From contig JAJPKP010000067.1 in NCBI GenBank assembly GCA_021323675.1, positions 1 through 32,581 of the forward strand: 32,581 nt of DNA, written 5' to 3'. This DNA comes from Pseudomonadota bacterium. Its GTDB lineage: Bacteria > Desulfobacterota > Binatia > Binatales > Binataceae. This document shows, piece by piece, positions 25,677-32,581 of the stretch (position 1 is the stretch's first letter; each line of letters begins with the position of its first letter). The notes beneath the pieces were generated by a model. It saw only the letters and a list, made by a program, of their open reading frames with translations, ran no database searches and was not told where the DNA came from. Made by a program: the position numbers and the translations under genes.

Positions 25677-25880
25677 TTACGACGGCGACCGTTCCGGTTC
25701 GGGCGAGCCGCGGTCGTACATCGCGAGGCACTCGGGACACAAATCTACGTGGCGGTAGTCGGGGTGGATGCTGCGTCCGATCGCGAGACGAACTTCACCT
25801 CGAGCGGCGCAGGCCTGGCAGTTGCCCAGAAGCTCCTGATCGGGAGCTGGCCCTGAATTCAACACATTCTGACTATTCAT
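25677..25880 (-). CDS. small CxxC...CxxC zinc-ribbon-like protein
   Basis: A 67-residue protein with Cys21/Cys24 (NCQAC) and Cys48/Cys51 (LCPEC), a spacing that suits a zinc ribbon. The segment between them ends in HPDYRHVDLCPEC. There is no signal peptide. No Shine-Dalgarno sequence precedes the ATG. TATACA a few bases upstream could be a -10 box for a nearly leaderless transcript, but no matching -35 was found. The four ordered cysteines argue for real coding. The function is unknown; it may be an adaptor or a small DNA/RNA-binding protein. Confidence 0.55.
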   Translation of the reverse strand: MNSQNVLNSGPAPDQELLGNCQACAARGEVRLAIGRSIHPDYRHVDLCPECLAMYDRGSPEPERSPS

Positions 25881-25916
25881 GTTTGTATAGGTAGTACGTC
25901 AATCAAGAGTGGCATG

Positions 25917-26498
25917 TTAGTGAAGCATGTCATCCGGCTTTATCACGGCTGTTGGGTGCGAGTCCGGGGGAAATAGTCCTTTGCCGTTCCGACCCCATCG
26001 CCGCCAGGCCTCACTGAGCCAATTCTTCGTTGCGAACAGCAGGTGGCCAAGCCAGCCAGCCGATTGCGCTTGAGTGAGCCGGCGATTTGTGAGGTGTCGA
26101 AGTGCCGGACACGGCCCTCTCTCAAACGTCGCAATGCGCCGGGAATTCTCCGGCTCGGAAAGCGGTCGGCCGCTCTTGTCGAGAGCCACTATCGAGCCCA
26201 GGCGATCGTTCACACGAAACATCCACTTGCATCGAATGCACATGTACAGGTACGGGCGGCGTGTGAGCGTCCCTTCCTTGGGAAGAGCCTCGATCGCGAA
26301 ACTATGCAGGGCGTCTCTTGAGTACGGCGCCCGATGAAGATTCGCACGATTCTGCGATCGAGCGCGGTCGGAAGGCATATGCGGCCGATGCTTGAACTGA
26401 ACCGGTCCGATCAGGTTCCAGGGATAAATTCCCACGGCCCATCCTTCTCCCGTCTTGCCTGTTCGCCACAGCGCATGAGGTTGCAGAGTCGCTCTCAT
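25917..26498 (-). CDS. conserved-looking hypothetical protein with CxxC
   Basis: A 193-residue protein that I do not assign to a named family. Residues 80-130 look strongly protein-like: RPYLYMCIRCKWMFRVNDR with Cys87/Cys90, then GSIVALDKSGRPLSEPEN and TFERGPCPAL. This resembles a hypothetical protein type I associate with acidobacterial genomes (memory only). GGAGG at 26506-26510 is 7 bp before the ATG at 26498 on this strand, so that start is chosen over the longer frame to 26789. Basic overall, no signal peptide. It is divergent from the PII-like gene. Codon use is less GC-biased than in most of the window. Confidence 0.6.
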   Translation of the reverse strand: MRATLQPHALWRTGKTGEGWAVGIYPWNLIGPVQFKHRPHMPSDRARSQNRANLHRAPYSRDALHSFAIEALPKEGTLTRRPYLYMCIRCKWMFRVNDRLGSIVALDKSGRPLSEPENSRRIATFERGPCPALRHLTNRRLTQAQSAGWLGHLLFATKNWLSEAWRRWGRNGKGLFPPDSHPTAVIKPDDMLH

Positions 26499-26714
26499 CG
26501 GCACGCCTCCGTGAGCGCGGATACGAACGCGCCCACCGCTGTGCAAGTGCAAATCCCGGACCCGAAGGAACTTCATTCGGCGCCTGGAAGCTGTCTTCGA
26601 AGGTTTGTGAGGAAACTGGCCGGAAAACGCAGTCCAGCATCTCATGGTCAACTGGCAGCAGCCTGTCTTTAGCGGTCGGCGGCGAACGAAGTAATGCAGA
26701 ATGAATTGCTCAAG

Positions 26715-26731
26715 GCTTTCACCTTGAAAGC
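26715..26731. promoter_or_regulatory. inverted repeat upstream of the PII-like gene
   Basis: GCTTTCA, CCT, TGAAAGC: perfect 7-bp arms with a 3-bp centre, about 185 bp before the PII-like start. The shape suits a dimeric regulator's operator. It is AT-richer than chance palindromes in this DNA. Confidence 0.4.
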
Positions 26732-26879
26732 AGTTGTTCGAACTCGCCGCGTAAATGCCAGCAGGCAGGCCCACAATCGTTCGGCACACCTCGTGCTCAT
26801 CGCCTGGCAGGAGACGGGCTTACGAGAGAGCACCTGGTGAAGCGCTCGAGAGCCTTCCGCGGCAACTGGAGCGCGCCAG

Positions 26880-26900
26880 GTTCCCTCGCTGCTCGGGAAC
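26880..26900 (+). promoter_or_regulatory. leader hairpin just before the PII-like gene
   Basis: GTTCCC (26880-26885) and GGGAAC (26895-26900) pair around a 9-base loop, ending 13 bp before the ATG and next to the GAGAAG ribosome site. It could affect ribosome access. A 6-bp stem may also be chance. Confidence 0.3.
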
Positions 26901-26913
26901 GACTGAGAAGCAG

Positions 26914-27312
26914 ATGAAAAAGATTGAAGCGATACTAACTCCATATAGATGGGACGCGGTGAGAGAAGTGCTGCTCCAACGAGGCTGCCAGGAGGTGATC
27001 GTTTCTGACGTATCAATCGAAAACGGACTGAGCCGCAGCTTTCGCGGACTGCCTTACACAGGAGCGACGCATCTTGTGAAGGTCGAGGCCATTGTTGTTG
27101 ACGCGGAAGCGATGCCTACTGCCGAAGCCATTCTCCACGAGGGGCCCGAGAGCGCAGCGAGAGATGAACGAGTGATGGTGCAAGCGGTCGAGGACGTCAT
27201 TTCGATCGGAATCTGGAAGGTGAATCCGCGAGGGCAGGCGGGATGCAGTCCCGCGGATGCTTGCGGGCGCGCAACGTCAATAACCCCGAGCCTATCGGCA
27301 AATCGTTCCTGA
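26914..27312 (+). CDS. divergent PII-like signalling protein
   Basis: A 132-residue protein aligning with GlnB-type PII trimers: MKKIEAILTPYRWDAVREVL matches the first strand and helix, and SRSFRGLPYTGATHLVKVEAIVV matches the T-loop end and following strand, keeping a Tyr (Tyr48) at the place of GlnB Tyr51. The T-loop is about three residues shorter. The ATP-binding B-loop TGKxGDGK is absent, replaced by EGPESAARDERVMV. The C terminus has about 25 extra residues of low-complexity character and may be a late frameshift. GAGAAG precedes the ATG; the longer frame to 26755 is rejected. It is the gene before the kdp cluster (148 bp gap), suggesting a role in potassium-uptake control. Confidence 0.75.
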   Translation: MKKIEAILTPYRWDAVREVLLQRGCQEVIVSDVSIENGLSRSFRGLPYTGATHLVKVEAIVVDAEAMPTAEAILHEGPESAARDERVMVQAVEDVISIGIWKVNPRGQAGCSPADACGRATSITPSLSANRS

Positions 27313-27460
27313 GCAAGGGTGCGGCAGATAAGGCCGCGCGAGTAGCGAGCCGCTGGGCTGGCCGGAACGCAAATGATCTCTCGACCATGGCGAATCGCGG
27401 CATCGCATCGTCGGGCCGCGAGCGGTCCTGAGAGAGGAAAGTGTTCGGGAGTGCAGAACA

Positions 27461-27556
27461 ATGGATCTATGGACATGGATTCCAATCACGGTGTTGCTGG
27501 GAGTGGGTGTGATGGTGTTCAGCTACGCGTTCTTGATCGCCTGCGAACGCATTTGA
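27461..27556 (+). CDS. 31-residue membrane microprotein before kdpF
   Basis: Reads MDLWTWIPITVLLGVG then VMVFSYAFLIACERI: one membrane helix with a charged C-terminal CERI. GGGAG at 27447-27451 is a suitable ribosome site, and the stop is followed at once by the kdpF ribosome site (TGAGGA). The position, topology and charged tail suggest a second KdpF-like stabilising peptide of the Kdp pump. I recall similar short proteins ending in C[DE]R[LI] before kdpF in other bacteria, which was not checked. Confidence 0.65.
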   Translation: MDLWTWIPITVLLGVGVMVFSYAFLIACERI

Positions 27557-27565
27557 GGAATGCTC

Positions 27566-27646
27566 ATGATTTATCTCACGGCAGCGGTCTGCGTGTTCCT
27601 GTTCGTGTATCTGACGGTCGCGCTCGTTCGTCCGGAATGGTTCTAG
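27566..27646 (+). CDS. kdpF: potassium-transporting ATPase subunit F
   Basis: A 26-residue single-helix peptide (MIYLTAAVCVFLFVYL then TVALVRPEWF) with the KdpF end pattern YL-x-x-ALxxPExF. KdpF stabilises the KdpABC complex in the inner membrane. GAGGA at 27555-27559 lies 6 bp before the ATG at 27566; an ATG at 27560 would add two residues but is too close to the ribosome site. It is followed by kdpA after 26 bp. Confidence 0.85.
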   Translation: MIYLTAAVCVFLFVYLTVALVRPEWF

Positions 27647-27672
27647 ATGCGCGGCTTTTGAGGTAACAAACG

Positions 27673-29496
27673 ATGACTCAATACTGGTTTCTTCCGGCCG
27701 CGCTGATCGTGGCGGCGATTGCCGTTTCGATTCCGCTGAGCCAGTACGCGGCGTGGATTATGGAGGGGCAGTATCGCCCGCTGCCGGTGTTTGGCTGGAT
27801 CGAGGAGAAGCTCGACAGCGGACCGCAGGATTGGAAGCAGTACACGGCGGCGCTGCTGATCTTCAACCTGTTGTTGTTCGTATGGGGCTACGTGGTGCTG
27901 GCGCTTCAGCCGATTATGCCGCTCAACCCGCGCGGGCTCGGAATGCTGGCTCCGACGACGATCTTCAATTCGGTCGCGTCGTTCATGACGAACACCAACC
28001 TGCAGCATTATTCAGGGGATGTTCATTTCTCGAATTTCAGCCAGATCTTCTTCACCATCGCTAATCAATACATTTCGGCCGCGGTTGGATTCTGCGCGCT
28101 TGCCGCGATAATCCGCGCATTCCGCGGCGAGAAGAAGGTCGGCAATTTCTTTGTCGATATGTGGCGGGTGCTGATTTACATGTTCGTGCCTGCCGCGATT
28201 CTGTCCGGGGTGCTCTTCATTCAGCAGGGCATGCCGATGACATTCCAGAGCACCGTACAAGTAAACACGGTCGAGCCGGGAGCGATGGGGACCGATGACA
28301 AGGGGGAGGCGAAGCAGCAGACTTTGGTGGTGGGGCCGGTCGCCGCGGTGATTCCGATCAAGCAGATCGGCACGAACGGCGGCGGCTTCTTCGGCGCGAA
28401 CTCGGCTCATCCCTACGAAAATCCCAGCGCATGGACAAATTTCATCACGTGTCTCGACATGATGATTTTTCCTTTCACGCTGGTCCTGATGTTCGGACGG
28501 ATGCTGAGAAAGATGCGGCATTCGATAGTCATCTATGGAGTGATGCTCACGCTGATGGTGGGGATGATCGCGTGGGCGATTCATTACGAGCTCGAGCCGA
28601 ATCCGGGATTGACGGCCCATCCGACCAGCGTCACCTACAAGATCCCGAGTGCGACAGCGAAGGGCGGGTTCCGCGAAATCCAGGTTCCGTCAGTGGGCGG
28701 GCTTCCGGTTGACCAGCATTTGGGAAACCTCGAAGGCAAGGAACTCAGGTTCGGCACCGTCGCGGGTCCGACCTTCGCGGCGCTTACCACCGCGATCACC
28801 TGCGGCGCGGTTGATTGCGCGCATGACAGCCTGAACCCTCTGACCGGCCTGTCGCCGATGGTTGGAATGTGGCTGAACTGCGTCTTCGGCGGCAAGGGCG
28901 TCGGCATGATCAACCTGCTGCTCTTCCTGATCATCGGCGTATTCATCGCCGGTCAGATGGTCGGGCGTTCTCCGGAATATCTCGGCCGCAAGGTCGGCGC
29001 GCGCGAAGTCAAGTTGGCGGTGATCGCGCTGCTGGTTCATCCGCTGATGATTCTGGGGCCGACCGGCTTGTTTGCGGCCACCGACTGGGGAACCAGGGCG
29101 GAATTCAATCCGGCGGCCCACGGATTTTCCGAGATCACGTACGAATTCACTTCGGCTTCGGCCAACAACGGATCGGGGTTCGAAGGCCTGGGTGATACGT
29201 GGGGGTTCAATGCGAATCCGAATCCCGCTCCCGAGAGCCGCCCGTGGGACATCGCAGCGGGGCTGGTCATGATGTTCAGCCGCTATTTGCCGATCGTGGC
29301 GCCAATTGCGATGGCGGCGTTCCTCGGGATGAAAAAGGAGGCGCCGTACGGGCTGGGAACCATGCGCGATGACACGATGACCTTCTACTTTCTGCTGCTT
29401 GGCACGATCGTGATTCTCGGCGCGCTGCTGTTTCTGCCGGTCGCCGCGCTTGGACCGCTGGCCGATCATCTCGGACCAATGCCCTTCGGCGGGTAG
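27673..29496 (+). CDS. kdpA: potassium-transporting ATPase potassium-binding subunit
   Basis: A 607-residue inner-membrane channel-like subunit that selects K+ in the KdpFABC pump, longer than the usual ~560. The four selectivity-filter repeats are visible: SFMTNTNLQHYSG, TNGGGFFGANSAHPYENP, TTAITCGAVDCAHDSLNP and SANNGSGFEGL. Pore helices and about ten membrane segments follow the family order. GAGGTAAC precedes the ATG. Extra length lies partly in a periplasmic loop around residues 195-225 and another near 310-360. It heads the kdpFABC order and is followed by kdpB after 52 bp. Confidence 0.96.
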   Translation: MTQYWFLPAALIVAAIAVSIPLSQYAAWIMEGQYRPLPVFGWIEEKLDSGPQDWKQYTAALLIFNLLLFVWGYVVLALQPIMPLNPRGLGMLAPTTIFNSVASFMTNTNLQHYSGDVHFSNFSQIFFTIANQYISAAVGFCALAAIIRAFRGEKKVGNFFVDMWRVLIYMFVPAAILSGVLFIQQGMPMTFQSTVQVNTVEPGAMGTDDKGEAKQQTLVVGPVAAVIPIKQIGTNGGGFFGANSAHPYENPSAWTNFITCLDMMIFPFTLVLMFGRMLRKMRHSIVIYGVMLTLMVGMIAWAIHYELEPNPGLTAHPTSVTYKIPSATAKGGFREIQVPSVGGLPVDQHLGNLEGKELRFGTVAGPTFAALTTAITCGAVDCAHDSLNPLTGLSPMVGMWLNCVFGGKGVGMINLLLFLIIGVFIAGQMVGRSPEYLGRKVGAREVKLAVIALLVHPLMILGPTGLFAATDWGTRAEFNPAAHGFSEITYEFTSASANNGSGFEGLGDTWGFNANPNPAPESRPWDIAAGLVMMFSRYLPIVAPIAMAAFLGMKKEAPYGLGTMRDDTMTFYFLLLGTIVILGALLFLPVAALGPLADHLGPMPFGG

Positions 29497-29548
29497 GCGA
29501 CGGTGATGGAGTGACCAAGAGTTATCTGATGGATGGAGCAAAGCCGCA

Positions 29549-31711
29549 ATGGAAGCGCTGAAGACTACGCAGACCTCCGACCCTAATGTTCCGCCGCCGC
29601 TGTCGGTGCCGCCGCGCCGGTCCCGGGCGCAGGCATTGTTCGCGCCGGAGCTGGTGCGCCCCGCGCTCCGCGAAGCATTTGTGATGCTGAGGCCTGACGT
29701 GCAGTGGCGCAACCCGGTCATGTTTGTGGTGGAGGCCGGCGCCGCTCTCACCTTTCTGTTCATAATTCAGGCGGCGCTGGGGATGTCATCAAGCCAGTTG
29801 TCAACCGGCTATTTCATCGCGCTCGACGCGTGGTTGTGGGCGACTGTGCTGTTCGCCAACTTTGCCACCGCTCTGGCGGAGGCGCGCGGCCGCGCGCAGG
29901 CCGAGTCGCTGCGCGCGGCACGACAGGACACGCCGGCCTGGCGCCTGAAAGGCCAGGACATCGTCGAGCAGGTGCTCTCGTCCGACCTGAGGCGGGGGGA
30001 CCGTGTCGTGGTGGAGGCGGGACAGATCATTCCGGGAGACGGCGAGATAATCGAGGGCATCGCTTCGGTCGACGAATCTGCGATTACGGGAGAGTCGGCC
30101 CCGGTAATCAGGGAAGCAGGCGGTGATCGTTCCGGAGTAACCGGCGGAACGCGGGTTCTTTCGGATCGCATCGTGGTGAAGATCACGGCGGCCACCGGCG
30201 AGTCGTTCCTCGACCGGATGATTGCGCTGGTGGAAGGGGCGGTGCGCCAGCGCACGCCCAATGAAATCGCGTTGAGCCTGGTGCTCAGCGCCTTCACCCT
30301 CATCTTCCTGATTGTCGTGGTTCCGCTGTGGCCGATGGCGCTTAACGCCGAGGTTTACATGCAGAGCTATCTCGGCATCGCGGAGCCGCTCAAGAGCCTG
30401 GGCACGGACGTCCCGACCCTGGTGGCGCTGCTGGTTTGTCTGATCCCGACGACAATCGGCGCGTTGCTGGCCGCCATCGGGATCGCGGGAATGGATCGCG
30501 CCCTCCAGGCCAATATCATCGCCAAGAGCGGGAAGGCGGTCGAAACCGCGGGCGACGTTGACACGGTTCTGCTCGACAAGACCGGCACCATCACGATGGG
30601 AAACCGCCACGCGACGGAGTTCGCTCCGATCGGCAACCATACTGCGCTGGAGTTGGGACGGCTGGCCGCGATGGCTTCCATCGCCGACGACACTCCGGAA
30701 GGCAAGACCATAGTCAAGCTGTATTACGATCGCGGCGGCAAGCCGGGCGACCTCACGATTCCCAAGGGCACCGAATTCATTCCGTTCTCCGCCCAGACCC
30801 GGATGAGCGGAATTGACCTGCCCGACGGCACCGTTATCCGCAAGGGAGCGCCCGACGCGGTGCTGAAGTTTGTCAAGACGCAGCCGGGTTCTGCGCCGGT
30901 CGAACTGCAGAAGACCATCGATTCGATTGCCTCGCAGGGCGCGACCCCGCTGCTGGTCGCCGAAGGCCGCACTATCGCGGGGGTGGTGGTGCTGTCGGAC
31001 ATTCTCAAGGCAGGCATCAGCGAGCGCCTCGAGCGTCTGCGCAAGATGGGCGTTCGCAGCGTGATGATCACCGGTGACAATCCGCTGACCGCGGCGACGA
31101 TTGCGAAAAAAGCCGGCGTGGACGACTTCGTGGCGGAATGCACGCCCGAATCGAAGCTGGCCTACATCCGCAGGGAGCAGGCGGAGGGGAAGCTGGTGGC
31201 GATGGTTGGCGACGGAACCAACGATGCGCCCGCGCTTGCCCAGGCGGACGTAGGATTGGCCATGAACTCCGGCACCCAGGCGGCAAAGGAAGCGGGCAAC
31301 ATGGTCGATCTGGATAGCAACCCGACCAAGCTGCTTGAGGTGGTAGAAATAGGAAAACAGTTGCTAATGACGCGGGGAGCATTGACTACTTTTTCGATCG
31401 CCAATGACGTCGCCAAGTATTTCGCGATCGTGCCCGCGCTTTTTGCCGGGACCCTGCCGTGGCTGAATGCGATGAACATCATGCATCTGCATTCTCCAAC
31501 CTCGGCGATACTCTCGGCGGTTATCTTCAACGCGATCATCATTCCGTTGCTTATTCCGATTGCCCTGCGCGGTGTTCAGTATCGCCCGCTCGGGGCCGAC
31601 GCGCTGTTGCGAAGGAATTTGCTGGTGTGGGGCGTGGGCGGAGTGCTTCTGCCGTTCTTCGGGATCAAGCTGATCGACATGATGATGGTCGCGGGCCGGA
31701 TGGTCGCGTGA
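29549..31711 (+). CDS. kdpB: potassium-transporting ATPase ATP-binding subunit
   Basis: A 720-residue P-type ATPase that powers K+ uptake. The phosphorylated residue is Asp343 in [15 protein letters not shown] is the actuator motif, [14 protein letters not shown] and [19 protein letters not shown] are the P-domain motifs, and [21 protein letters not shown] is a core membrane segment (written here for position only). The N terminus carries about 40 extra residues rich in Pro and Ser before the first helix, compared with the usual ~680. GGAGC lies upstream of the ATG. Confidence 0.96.
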   Translation: MEALKTTQTSDPNVPPPLSVPPRRSRAQALFAPELVRPALREAFVMLRPDVQWRNPVMFVVEAGAALTFLFIIQAALGMSSSQLSTGYFIALDAWLWATVLFANFATALAEARGRAQAESLRAARQDTPAWRLKGQDIVEQVLSSDLRRGDRVVVEAGQIIPGDGEIIEGIASVDESAITGESAPVIREAGGDRSGVTGGTRVLSDRIVVKITAATGESFLDRMIALVEGAVRQRTPNEIALSLVLSAFTLIFLIVVVPLWPMALNAEVYMQSYLGIAEPLKSLGTDVPTLVALLVCLIPTTIGALLAAIGIAGMDRALQANIIAKSGKAVETAGDVDTVLLDKTGTITMGNRHATEFAPIGNHTALELGRLAAMASIADDTPEGKTIVKLYYDRGGKPGDLTIPKGTEFIPFSAQTRMSGIDLPDGTVIRKGAPDAVLKFVKTQPGSAPVELQKTIDSIASQGATPLLVAEGRTIAGVVVLSDILKAGISERLERLRKMGVRSVMITGDNPLTAATIAKKAGVDDFVAECTPESKLAYIRREQAEGKLVAMVGDGTNDAPALAQADVGLAMNSGTQAAKEAGNMVDLDSNPTKLLEVVEIGKQLLMTRGALTTFSIANDVAKYFAIVPALFAGTLPWLNAMNIMHLHSPTSAILSAVIFNAIIIPLLIPIALRGVQYRPLGADALLRRNLLVWGVGGVLLPFFGIKLIDMMMVAGRMVA

Positions 31712-31738
31712 CGGCGCAGGTTTAGAGGAGAGCCCGTG

Positions 31739-32581
31739 ATGGGACGTTACTTTACCAAGAGTCTCCTGCTGTTCCTTTTCGTAATTCCAACTGTATGCAT
31801 CGCCTACCCGCTCATTTTATGGGTAATAGGACAGGTATTTTTCCCGTTTCAGGCCAACGGCAGCCTCGTGCGCGATGCCCATGGCAATACGATCGGATCG
31901 ATCCTGATCGCGCAGCCATTCACCAAGGACGAGTACTTCTGGCCGCGCCCGTCGGCGGCCTCCTACGATGGATCGGCGTCGGCACCATCCAACCTGGCCG
32001 CCTCCAACTACGCTCTGCGCGATCGGGTGGCCCGCGCGCTCGGCCCGATTGTCGCGTATAGCGACGGACCGAAGAAGGGCCAGCCGGTGGCGCCGGATAT
32101 TGAAGCCTGGTTCCAGCGGGACAAGTTCGGCGGACAACCGCATATCGTCGCCCAATGGGCCGACGCTCACAATGAGCTGGCAACGGCATGGGTAAACGCG
32201 GATCCCTCGCACGGCGCGTATGTCGACGCGTGGACCGGGAAGCATCCGAACGAGGTGGCTCAGTGGAAGAAGGACAACCCCGGAACTCCAGAGCCGAAGG
32301 CGGCTGATCTTACGGTGCTGTTCTTTGAGAACTTTTCCCGGGAAAACCCGGGCAGGTTCCCGTCGGCGGTTACGCATCAGGGCGCGGACGGCAAAACCGC
32401 CACGATTGTCGAGCCCGTGGCAACCGGCACCGACATCCAATCGATCTTCTTCGATATGTGGCGCCAGGAACATCCGGATGCCCCTCTGCAGAACGTGCCC
32501 GCGGACATGGTAACCGCGTCTGGCTCAGGGCTCGACCCCGACATCACCATGGACAACGCGGAGTACCAGTTGACCCGGGTC
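31739..32581 (+). CDS. kdpC: potassium-transporting ATPase subunit C, enlarged, cut by window end
   Basis: 281 codons are open to the window edge. The N-terminal helix (residues 7-32) and the YFWPRPSAASYDGSASAPSNLA segment (66-87) are typical KdpC, as is VPADMVTASGSGLDPDIT at 253-270. In ordinary KdpC these last two lie about 40 residues apart; here about 165, so roughly 130 residues are inserted, including a WF/W-rich stretch (IEAWFQRDKF, IVAQWADAHNEL, YVDAWTGKHP) and FFENFSRENPGRFPSA. GAGGAG at 31725-31730 lies 8 bp before the ATG. KdpC assists ATP use by KdpB. The insert has no assigned function. Confidence 0.93.
   Translation, partial: MGRYFTKSLLLFLFVIPTVCIAYPLILWVIGQVFFPFQANGSLVRDAHGNTIGSILIAQPFTKDEYFWPRPSAASYDGSASAPSNLAASNYALRDRVARALGPIVAYSDGPKKGQPVAPDIEAWFQRDKFGGQPHIVAQWADAHNELATAWVNADPSHGAYVDAWTGKHPNEVAQWKKDNPGTPEPKAADLTVLFFENFSRENPGRFPSAVTHQGADGKTATIVEPVATGTDIQSIFFDMWRQEHPDAPLQNVPADMVTASGSGLDPDITMDNAEYQLTRV

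Larger units (their letters stand above)
26499..26913. other. gene-free divergent region before the potassium cluster
   Basis: No convincing gene lies in these 415 bp between the minus-strand hypothetical gene and the PII-like gene. It contains two inverted repeats (26715-26731 and 26880-26900, listed separately) and GTTCGAAC-like symmetry near 26735. It should carry promoters for both flanking genes, but no clear -35/-10 pair was identified. Confidence 0.5.

Noticed and set aside
27313..27460. possible riboswitch (c-di-AMP type) upstream of kdp
   Set aside because: The leader has some local pairing (GCGGC and GCCGC around 27328) but no match to the conserved core of the ydaO/kimA riboswitch that I could identify.
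1..32581. CRISPR arrays, tRNAs, rRNAs, insertion sequences
   Set aside because: No regularly spaced repeat series, tRNA-like cloverleaf, rRNA core or transposase was recognised. The only perfect longer repeat seen is the 37-bp pair at 11969-12079.

Overview
The window is GC-rich, densely coded DNA from what looks like a Gram-negative, probably soil-dwelling bacterium. It carries lipoproteins with lipoboxes, a Tat-exported reductase, a Kdp potassium pump and three trehalose enzymes. The mixture (Gld-type ABC cluster, crotonase, amidohydrolase-2, seven-bladed propeller lipoprotein, Asp-box protein with a late GCGG anchor) would fit an uncultured lineage such as Binatota or Acidobacteriota. This placement is inference; no rRNA or phylogenetic marker was usable. 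No tRNA, rRNA, CRISPR array, transposase or phage gene was seen.

Layout. 1-4699 (+): a GldA/GldF/GldG-like ABC export module followed by a three-repeat DUF4340 protein, in operon order. 4843-7071 (+): an orphan molybdopterin oxidoreductase. 7094-8356: AcpS (-), then a small ferredoxin and a GNAT acetyltransferase (+). 8390-11030 (-): a DegT-type aminotransferase followed one base later by a short ceramidase-like protein. 11182-11952 (+): a crotonase. 12038-14874 (-): a Tat-exported aldo/keto reductase with a ferredoxin tail, and an MFS transporter.

15039-19365 is a trehalose locus. otsA-otsB run leftward. A DUF5752 gene and a TreT-type trehalose glycosyltransferase, overlapping each other, run rightward. 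Two routes to trehalose therefore flank one 119-bp intergenic region. An amidohydrolase (19569-20684) follows, behind a palindrome that overlaps a perfect -35 hexamer.

20907-25880 holds extracellular or envelope proteins: a seven-blade lipoprotein (+), an Asp-box exported protein (-) and a tiny lipoprotein (-) that shares an N-terminal motif with it. An alpha/beta hydrolase with Cys at its nucleophile elbow and a CxxC miniprotein follow.

25917-32581: an unrecognised conserved-looking gene (-), then a potassium region (+): a divergent PII-like signalling protein, a 31-residue membrane microprotein, kdpF, kdpA, kdpB and a kdpC that runs off the window. The kdpC carries about 130 extra residues before its conserved C-terminal motif. 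The PII-like gene, the microprotein and the enlarged KdpC together are the best candidate for an undescribed variant of a known system: a Kdp pump with possible added PII-type control.
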